This document shows, piece after piece, positions 45,210 to 50,621 of a stretch of DNA of 50,621 nt. A program made the position numbers and the translations under genes. The notes beneath the pieces were generated by a model. The model had not been told where the DNA came from, ran no database searches, and saw only the letters and a list, made by a program, of their open reading frames with translations. Each line of letters opens with the position of its first letter. The stretch's first letter is position 1. Source of the DNA: Saprospiraceae bacterium (GTDB lineage: Bacteria; Bacteroidota; Bacteroidia; Chitinophagales; Saprospiraceae); the NCBI GenBank assembly GCA_027486765.1, contig JAIXOO010000370.1, forward strand, positions 1 through 50,621, written 5' to 3'.

Positions 45210-46921
45210 ACCTGAAATTTATTGATGAAGCCATCAAAAAGTTCACTCACCAGGGGGTAGTTGTCTCTCGTAATGTTGAGCAGATCTTTCAAATTATCGA
45301 TCAGGGTAAAGTTGATTTGTTTGTTTTCATAACTGGTAAAAAAGAACAATTTAGAATTTTGCTGGCCGGATAGTGCGTTTTCGTCCAAAATAAAGGGGGA
45401 TAAGTTGAGCGAAGGGGAAACCGTTTCTTCGTCACGCATCAAAATCACCGAGTTGTTGTCGGTGTATTCCGTGGTTTCCAGCACATCATCCAGTACCCCG
45501 ATGGCGGCAGTCAGTTGATTGAGTACGACCAGGTTGTGCCGAAACCGTGGGGTTTCATGCCGGGGTTTGATCAGCTCAATCGTTTTAATGGTTGCCAGGG
45601 TGTATTTGGCTGCAAAACCAATGTGTTTGAAAATGTCACACAACTTGTCTTCACCCTGGACACAAAAACTCTCAATCTCATCAGCCGCTACTGCGCCCAT
45701 GAGTTCCCGTTTCATTTCCTCCAGGAAAAGTACGGCGGTTTTTAACTCCGGTTCTTCCCGGTATTGTTTGCGCAAGGTGTTGAATTCAGTTACAAACAAT
45801 GGCGTTTTGCTCTCGGCGAGGGTATCGCCCAAGGCTTCGATGAGGTTGACGAAATTATAGGTTTGGCTATCCGCAGCAGACAGCGACAAAAACGTTTTGA
45901 GGGTCGATTGGGTGATCGGCAGGATTGGATAATTGGCATTGCTGAACCGTTCATCCCAAACCTGAGCCAAGAGCACATAAGCCAAAAACTGCGCCGACAC
46001 CTGATATAGATTGACAATTTTTTGCAGACGATCCGTACCTATTTCTTCTACAATCAACAACTTGCGCAAATGCATGCCAATCGGGGTAGGGAAGGAGTCG
46101 ATAACGGCTACACGCAAGTCGCGCATTTTGGGCTCGCGGTTTTTGGATTTGGCTTCATCCAAAATCAACTGGATGCTCCGGCTATGTGGAGCAATGGCGT
46201 TGGCAATGGCCATCACCAGTTTTTGGTTGATGATCGTCCCGCTTTGGTATTTTAGCCCGGCTCCCCGTACAATGAAGGAGCCAGCGCTTTGCCGGGGGAT
46301 TTTCCAGTTCAACACCGCTTCTTTGCCTTCGGTAATGTAGAGCCCCCAAGGCAGTGGTTCGGTCTCCTCTTTGCGTACCCGTACGCCTCGATTGATGCCT
46401 GCGGCCTGACCAGAGCTCATCAAATGATTGGCAGCGGCGAGTTTATAGGCTTCTTCCAGGGTGTGGTCTTCGGCGAGGGCACGGTAAAATACATCCGAAA
46501 ACGTCCTGGCGGCCTTATCGGCGATGGGGATGGAAGTGGCAATAACCGCCGGAATGCCCAATTCCTGCAAGAGTCCGACCTGAGCTCGGGTAGAGCAACC
46601 ATTGAGAAAAACAACCTTTAATTCTTTTTGTAAGGCCAACAATTGCGCAATGCCATCTGCATTGGCAACCTGATCTTGCAAAAAAATCTCTTGGCTACCG
46701 GCGTGGCCACCGTAGTGGAAGATATTGATGCGGTCTTTGAGATCGGTAACGAAGCGGCTGATGTCGGCCGTAGTAGCGCTGGGTTCAATCACCAGTTGTA
46801 GGTACTGCTGGTTGGCCAGGGGAAGCAAATGCCCGTTTATGACCTTGCGTTCCTCGTCGAGGAGGGGCAGGTGATCATCTTTGTCATTGGCAAAAGCCAA
46901 AAAAATTACGGGTTGCTTCAT
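45206..46921 (-). CDS. CHAT operon protein 1: caspase-like CHAT-domain protease
   Basis: A 571-residue protein. Residues 1-215 form a CHAT (caspase HetF-associated with TPR) domain with the catalytic His73 in NIFHYGGHAGS and the nucleophile Cys109 in VVFLNGCSTRAQ, followed by AVIATSIPIADKAARTFSDV. The remaining 350 residues are mostly helical and unrecognised (KMRDLRVAVIDSFPTPIGMH, then LRKLLIVEEIG). No signal peptide or membrane segment, so it is cytoplasmic. CHAT proteases in characterised systems cleave a partner protein on activation, including gasdermins and Csx30; no such substrate is recognisable here. It is the first gene of the operon and probably its effector. A hairpin lies just upstream of the ATG. 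Confidence 0.9.
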   Translation of the reverse strand: MKQPVIFLAFANDKDDHLPLLDEERKVINGHLLPLANQQYLQLVIEPSATTADISRFVTDLKDRINIFHYGGHAGSQEIFLQDQVANADGIAQLLALQKELKVVFLNGCSTRAQVGLLQELGIPAVIATSIPIADKAARTFSDVFYRALAEDHTLEEAYKLAAANHLMSSGQAAGINRGVRVRKEETEPLPWGLYITEGKEAVLNWKIPRQSAGSFIVRGAGLKYQSGTIINQKLVMAIANAIAPHSRSIQLILDEAKSKNREPKMRDLRVAVIDSFPTPIGMHLRKLLIVEEIGTDRLQKIVNLYQVSAQFLAYVLLAQVWDERFSNANYPILPITQSTLKTFLSLSAADSQTYNFVNLIEALGDTLAESKTPLFVTEFNTLRKQYREEPELKTAVLFLEEMKRELMGAVAADEIESFCVQGEDKLCDIFKHIGFAAKYTLATIKTIELIKPRHETPRFRHNLVVLNQLTAAIGVLDDVLETTEYTDNNSVILMRDEETVSPSLNLSPFILDENALSGQQNSKLFFFTSYENKQINFTLIDNLKDLLNITRDNYPLVSELFDGFINKFQV

Positions 46922-46937
46922 GATTAGGCGTTCGTAG

Positions 46938-46958
46938 GGGCAACCCTCGCGGTTGCCC
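46938..46958 (-). repeat. Hairpin in the 5' leader of the CHAT gene
   Basis: GGGCAACC (46938-46945) pairs with GGTTGCCC (46951-46958) around a 5-nt loop, 16 bases upstream of the CHAT start codon. It is either a REP-type palindrome or a translational control element; a half copy lies at 47299-47313. Confidence 0.55.
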
Positions 46959-47120
46959 TTATAAACAATTCAGAAAGTGAAATTAATTTTTTTTCCGTTT
47001 CCAGATTAGTTTTAGCGAAGATATGTCTGATTTTACAGCCAGTTTATCCTCCATAACGCTTTTTTCATCAGATATTGCTTGCAAGTTGATGAGAAAAAGT
47101 ATTAATTTTCCGTCGTTAAA

Positions 47121-47240
47121 GTGGGGCAAAAATAAGTGTTCATTTTTCTTGAGCCAAAGGATTAGCGAAGACACTTGAAATGAAACGTTTACTTACGCTA
47201 ATCCTTCGGCAAAATGAACACTTATTTTTTATCGCCCCAT
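47121..47240. repeat. Long-hairpin element 3
   Basis: A 120-bp imperfect palindrome. The arms of about 45 nt (47121-47167 and 47196-47240) share GGGGC, AATAAGTGTTCATTTT and AAGGATTAGCG, and enclose a 28-nt loop. It is flanked on both sides by TTAAA (47116-47120 and 47240-47244), a possible target-site duplication. No coding capacity. Confidence 0.75.
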
Positions 47241-47363
47241 TAAAAGTCCTCCTGTCCTGTATTGATCGCAACTTTTTGTCCGTTTACCTTGTCTGACCTT
47301 GCGGTTGCCCTGAAATCAACCTTTCACAAACAACTTGCTTGTTAAACCTAAAACTATTATACG

Positions 47364-47855
47364 ATGAAAAAACTGTTTTTCCTGTTCGCATTTTTGGGTG
47401 CTGTTTTGTTCAGTAACGCGATTCAAGCTCAAGAGTACAATTCTGCGATTGGTGCTCGCCTTGGGTATCCTCTTTCCTTTTCTTACAAAAAATTTCTAGG
47501 TGGTTCAAACGCTATTGAAGGGATTGTTGGATTTGGGTTCTGGGGTTCTGGAAGTTGGATCGCGATAAGTGGCCTTTATCAAGTTCATAAACCGTTCAAC
47601 GGTGTAGATGGACTTCAATGGTATTATGGTGGTGGAGCTGGGGTCAACTTGCTTAGCTACAAAAATGACTACATCGGAGATAATGGTTCTTTCGGAATCA
47701 ACATTTCCGGAAACCTTGGTTTGGACTATAAAATCAATGGAGCCCCAATAAATTTAAGCCTTGACTGGATACCTGGCTTTTACATTGGGAATGGATATTT
47801 GAGTGGCTTTGGTGCGTCTTATGGCGGCCTGGCAGTTCGTTATACCCTTAACTAG
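47364..47855 (+). CDS. Small outer-membrane beta-barrel protein
   Basis: A 163-residue exported protein. A signal peptide (LFFLFAFLGAVLFSNAIQAQ) is followed by glycine- and aromatic-rich alternating strands (GARLGYPLSFSYKKFLG, IEGIVGFGFWGSGSWIAISG, LDWIPGFYIGNGYLSGFGAS) and ends in YGGLAVRYTLN, as expected for an eight-stranded outer-membrane barrel. I do not recognise a specific named family. It is transcribed away from the CHAT operon and ends in a strong terminator. The function is unknown; location inferred from composition. Confidence 0.8.
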   Translation: MKKLFFLFAFLGAVLFSNAIQAQEYNSAIGARLGYPLSFSYKKFLGGSNAIEGIVGFGFWGSGSWIAISGLYQVHKPFNGVDGLQWYYGGGAGVNLLSYKNDYIGDNGSFGINISGNLGLDYKINGAPINLSLDWIPGFYIGNGYLSGFGASYGGLAVRYTLN

Positions 47856-47893
47856 TACTTTTCTCTAACCACTTATACTAAAGAATCGCGTTG

Positions 47894-47926
47894 GGTGAAT
47901 GGCTTATGGTCATTCACCCTTTTTTG
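47894..47926 (+). terminator. Rho-independent terminator of the barrel gene
   Basis: A perfect 9-bp stem (GGGTGAATG with CATTCACCC), a 9-nt loop and six T's, 39 bases after the stop codon. Confidence 0.85.
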
Positions 47927-48148
47927 TGCCCTCATCACACCCTTTTCCCTAAACCAAATCAGAATCTTATTGTTAATCTTCCCTTAATGTTTACTCTTTT
48001 TTTGGTAAAAAACCATTTCCTCTTCCTATTTTTACCGCGCTTGTTTACTTTTAGAGAATTCGGAAAAAATCATGCTATTCATTCATGCCCAGCGGTGAGT
48101 CCAACTTAGATTAGCGCTACATTTCTGGGTATTAATTCTTTTTCAATC

Positions 48149-48700
48149 ATGCAGAGAAGAGAAGCAGTAAAGATCTTTACGGCTGTTTTTGGAGCCTCTC
48201 TGGCTGTGCCGGAAACAGTTTTCGCCCGGCTCGCCGAGCCGATGGACCTGGGCATCAAGCCGACCCTTCTGAGCAGTAAGCAACGCAAAACCCTGGCTGC
48301 CGTTGCCCAATGCATCATCCCTAAAACCGATACGCCGGGAGCCATTGAAGCGGGAGTACCGCGTTGGTTTGAAATCCTGTTACAGGATTGCTACAAACCC
48401 GATGCGCAGAAGGTGATCATGGATGGGTTGACCAACCTGGATGCAGAGTGCAAAACCAAACATGGATCCACTTTTGCCAAACTCAAAATGCCACAACAAA
48501 TCGAAATCCTAACCGCTATGGAAAAAGCGGAACGGGATGCCAAAGTTCGTGGAGGTTTTATTCGTGCAACCAAAGATCTGGTCAAATCCTGCTATGCCAA
48601 CAGCGAAGTAGGGGCGAGCACGGCCTTTGAATACCAGATTGCCCCTGGCCGCTGGAGTGGCGAAGAGTTGTACAAAATGGGAGACAAAATTTATTTGTAG
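48149..48700 (+). CDS. Gluconate 2-dehydrogenase subunit 3 family protein
   Basis: A 183-residue protein with a Tat-like start (MQRREAVKIFTAVFGASLAV) and a helical body typical of the small subunit of membrane-associated dehydrogenases (LSSKQRKTLAAVAQCIIPKT, then AGVPRWFEILLQDCY). The small subunit is usually needed for folding or export of the large flavoprotein, which is encoded 23 bases downstream here. The twin-Arg motif suggests that the folded heterodimer is exported together. No c-type cytochrome subunit is present in the window. Confidence 0.9.
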   Translation: MQRREAVKIFTAVFGASLAVPETVFARLAEPMDLGIKPTLLSSKQRKTLAAVAQCIIPKTDTPGAIEAGVPRWFEILLQDCYKPDAQKVIMDGLTNLDAECKTKHGSTFAKLKMPQQIEILTAMEKAERDAKVRGGFIRATKDLVKSCYANSEVGASTAFEYQIAPGRWSGEELYKMGDKIYL

Positions 48701-48723
48701 TCGTCATCGCAAAAAAAACATCC

Positions 48724-50439
48724 ATGCAAATCAATCATAACGGCGTTGTTGCAGAAAACACCTACGACGCCATTGTAGTAGGTTCGGGCATTTCCGGCGG
48801 CTGGGCTGCCAAAGAATTGACCCAAAAAGGGCTCAAAGTGCTGGTGCTCGAACGGGGCCGCGATCTGCGCCACGTAGTCGATTATCAGACTACCATGAGT
48901 ATGCCTTGGGATCTTCCTCACCAAGGTCGCTCTCCTGAAGAAAACCTAAAACTACAAAGCGTTCAGGCGCGTACTGGGTACACCGTACAAAACGAAGGCA
49001 CTGCCTACCTGTTTGTTAAGGATACCGAGCATCCCTACATCGAAAAAAGACGTTTCGACTGGATGCGGGGTTACCACAAAGGGGGGCGTTCCATCACCTG
49101 GGGTAAACAGACTTACCGCTGGAGCCAGATGGACTTCGAAGCCAATGCAAAAGATGGTATTGCTACTCCCTGGCCCATCAACTACAACGACATTGCGCCT
49201 TGGTACAGCTATGTAGAGCGTTTTGCGGGGATCAGTGGCTCCAGAGAAAATTTGGAACACTTGCCCGATAGTGAATTCCAACCAGCCATGGATTTGACCG
49301 CTGCGGAAAAGATCCTCAAAAGCTCGGTTGAAAAAAAATGGAAGGGTCGTAAGGTGATTCCAGGCCGGGTTGCTCACTTGACTGAACCTACCCAGGAGCA
49401 ACTCGCTTTGGGCCGTGGCAAATGTCAATACCGCAACCTCTGTTCCAGAGGCTGTCCTTATGGGGCCTATTTCAGCAGCAACGGGGCCACCCTGATAGCT
49501 GCCGAGCGCACCAGCAACATGACCTTCCGCCCACATTCTATTGTTGGCTCCTTGATTTATGACGAAGCAACAGGCAAAGCCAAAGGGGTAAACGTGATTG
49601 ATGAGCTGACCAAACAGCCAATGGAGTTTTTTGCCAAAATCATCTTCCTGAATGCCTCCTGTATCGCTTCTACCTCCATCCTGATGAACACCAAAACCCA
49701 GCGTTACGGTGCTGCTGGTTTGGATGAATCGGGTTCACTGGGACGTTACCTGATGGATCACCACCTGGGCGTAGGTGCTAGCGGCACTTTTGAAGGTGAG
49801 TTGAACAAAACGACCTTTGGTCGCCGACCCAATGGTTTTTACATTCCACGTTTCCGTAACCTCTATCAGGAAGGAAATGGCTACATCCGTGGTTTTGGCT
49901 ACCAGGGTGGTGGCACCCGTCAGGGATGGAGCCGCGACATCATGGGTTTTGGAGAAGACTTCAAAAAACAATACACTTCACTCGGCCCTTGGAATGTAAA
50001 CATGGGCGGTTTTGGGGAATGGTTGCCTTACAAAGACAACATGATGACCCTCAGCCCCGATAAAAAGGACCAGTGGGGCTTGCCACAAGTGGTGATCGAT
50101 GCGGGTTATACCAGCAACGAGCTCAACATGCGCAAAGACATGGAGACCGATGCTGTTGAAATGTTGGAGGCAATGGGCGCTAAAAACATCAGCAGCCGCA
50201 GCAGCGAACCTGCCCTGGGCTTGGGTATCCACGAAATGGGTACTGCCCGCATGGGTACCGACCGCAAAAACTCGGTGTTGAACAAGTGGAACCAGGTTTG
50301 GGTGGCACCCAACGTATTTGTTACGGATGGTGCAGCCATGACTTCGGCCAACTGCGTGAATCCTTCTTTGACTTATATGGCCCTTACTGCTCGGGCCGCG
50401 GATTACGCGGTGGCGGAATTGAAGAAGGGGAACTTGTAA
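48724..50439 (+). CDS. GMC family oxidoreductase (gluconate dehydrogenase-type large subunit)
   Basis: A 571-residue flavoprotein. The FAD-binding motif is VVGSGISGGWAAKELTQKG near residue 20, and the C-terminal GMC region has LGIHEMGTARMGTD and FVTDGAAMTSANCVNPSLTY. A C-x5-C-x3-C cluster (GKCQYRNLCSRGCPYGAYFS, about residues 234-244) may bind an Fe-S centre, as in FAD-dependent sugar dehydrogenases that pass electrons to a cytochrome. It lacks its own signal and would be exported with the upstream Tat-type subunit. It should oxidise a sugar or polyol in the periplasm; the substrate is unknown. A repeat element starts right after its stop codon. Confidence 0.93.
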   Translation: MQINHNGVVAENTYDAIVVGSGISGGWAAKELTQKGLKVLVLERGRDLRHVVDYQTTMSMPWDLPHQGRSPEENLKLQSVQARTGYTVQNEGTAYLFVKDTEHPYIEKRRFDWMRGYHKGGRSITWGKQTYRWSQMDFEANAKDGIATPWPINYNDIAPWYSYVERFAGISGSRENLEHLPDSEFQPAMDLTAAEKILKSSVEKKWKGRKVIPGRVAHLTEPTQEQLALGRGKCQYRNLCSRGCPYGAYFSSNGATLIAAERTSNMTFRPHSIVGSLIYDEATGKAKGVNVIDELTKQPMEFFAKIIFLNASCIASTSILMNTKTQRYGAAGLDESGSLGRYLMDHHLGVGASGTFEGELNKTTFGRRPNGFYIPRFRNLYQEGNGYIRGFGYQGGGTRQGWSRDIMGFGEDFKKQYTSLGPWNVNMGGFGEWLPYKDNMMTLSPDKKDQWGLPQVVIDAGYTSNELNMRKDMETDAVEMLEAMGAKNISSRSSEPALGLGIHEMGTARMGTDRKNSVLNKWNQVWVAPNVFVTDGAAMTSANCVNPSLTYMALTARAADYAVAELKKGNL

Positions 50440-50440
50440 G

Positions 50441-50498
50441 ATGAGTTGAGAAAGTTGAGGAGTTGAGAAGGTTGAGGCTACCGCAAGCGACATTCAAC
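50441..50498. repeat. Second copy of the GGTTGAGGCTACCGCAAG repeat
   Basis: Tandem GTTGAGGA/GTTGAGAA units (50444-50475) run into GAAGGTTGAGGCTACCGCAAG (50467-50487), the same core as at 15138-15160. The opposite arm is missing apart from a short CAACTC, so this is a half element. It begins 2 bases after the GMC stop codon. Confidence 0.75.
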
Positions 50499-50518
50499 TC
50501 CCAATTTTGAAATAGATT

Positions 50519-50565
50519 AAGAAGCGGCGGCAGACGAGTGGGTTTGCTGCCGCTTCTTTTTATTT
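50519..50565 (+). terminator. Strong terminator downstream of the GMC gene
   Basis: A 14-bp stem with one G-U pair (AAGAAGCGGCGGCA with TGCTGCCGCTTCTT) and a 12-nt loop, followed by TTTTATTTTT. Confidence 0.85.
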
Positions 50566-50586
50566 TTAGGCCAAATTTTACGCCCG

Positions 50587-50621
50587 ATGACACAACAACA
50601 CCTCGCTCAAATCAACATTGG
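50587..50621 (+). CDS. Start of a gene cut by the window end (possibly DUF3291)
   Basis: An ATG at 50587 opens a frame reading MTQQHLAQINI up to the window edge. The HLAQINI motif resembles the N-terminus of DUF3291 proteins. Only 11 residues are visible, so both the gene call and the family are tentative. Confidence 0.35.
   Translation, partial: MTQQHLAQINI

Larger units (their letters stand above)
46922..47363. other. Intergenic region with hairpins upstream of the CHAT operon
   Basis: 442 bases between divergent genes. It holds the small hairpin next to the CHAT start (46936-46960), long-hairpin element 3 (47121-47240) and, at 47299-47313, a partial copy of the right half of the small hairpin. 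No clear TAnnTTTG box was found for either divergent gene. Confidence 0.6.

Noticed and set aside
47891..48109. 72-codon plus-strand frame
   Set aside because: It begins inside the terminator hairpin of the barrel gene and has a low-complexity translation; no family.

Overview
The window looks like a chromosomal segment of a Bacteroidota bacterium, most likely Saprospiraceae (Haliscomenobacter-like). Three predicted secreted proteins end in type IX secretion (T9SS) type A sorting domains. Candidate promoters resemble the Bacteroidota TTG-N20-TAnnTTTG form, and starts lack clear Shine-Dalgarno sequences. The gene content fits too: a short primary sigma factor, a LytS/LytTR pair, a DUF5723 protein, and AddB-like and Dna2-like nucleases. 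The taxonomic placement is inference from gene content. No rRNA, tRNA, CRISPR array or intact insertion sequence was seen.

Layout. 0-2.7 kb: catalase-peroxidase katG and a convergent DUF4345 membrane protein. 2.7-4.2 kb: a small accessory patch with three DUF433 (antitoxin-like) genes, a fragment resembling the end of a DUF5615 toxin, a nested palindromic element and a thioredoxin-like gene. 4.2-15.6 kb, all on the minus strand: a Dna2-like nuclease-helicase, a covalent-FAD type amine oxidase, a T9SS-exported subtilase, an AddB-like nuclease and a START-like protein. 16-20.4 kb: the primary sigma factor, an Lrp/AsnC regulator, a Uma2-family protein and an S41 processing protease. 20.5-26.6 kb: two T9SS cargo proteins, one with six CHRD domains and one GH9 cellulase. 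26.7-29.3 kb: an SDR dehydrogenase and an IlvD/Edd dehydratase of the sugar-acid type. 29.5-36.5 kb: an SPFH protein, a small membrane protein, a DUF5723 protein, a LytS-type kinase with its LytTR regulator, and a helical protein. 36.5-37.2 kb: a gene-poor stretch full of different hairpins. 37.2-39.8 kb: glycogen phosphorylase. 39.9-46.9 kb: the CHAT operon. 47.4-50.6 kb: a small outer-membrane protein, a gluconate-dehydrogenase-like subunit 3 with its GMC oxidoreductase, and the start of another gene.

The most interesting locus is the four-gene operon at 46921-39917 (minus strand). It encodes a caspase-like CHAT protease, a protein with two nSTAND ATPase modules, a protein with a winged helix, one membrane segment, a long coiled coil and a WD40 propeller, and an outer-membrane-type protein. 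All cistrons overlap. The split between the second and third genes falls inside the second nSTAND module, at a TTGA stop/start overlap. The membrane topology predicted from charge puts the WD40 sensor in the periplasm and the protease in the cytoplasm, so this could be a trans-envelope signalling or death switch.

The second theme is non-coding structure. Many stop codons are followed within a few bases by inverted repeats built from short tandem units, with a different unit at each gene. Three separate 120-170 bp long-hairpin elements occupy intergenic gaps. A run of seven unrelated short hairpins lies downstream of a plausible promoter at 36.7 kb.
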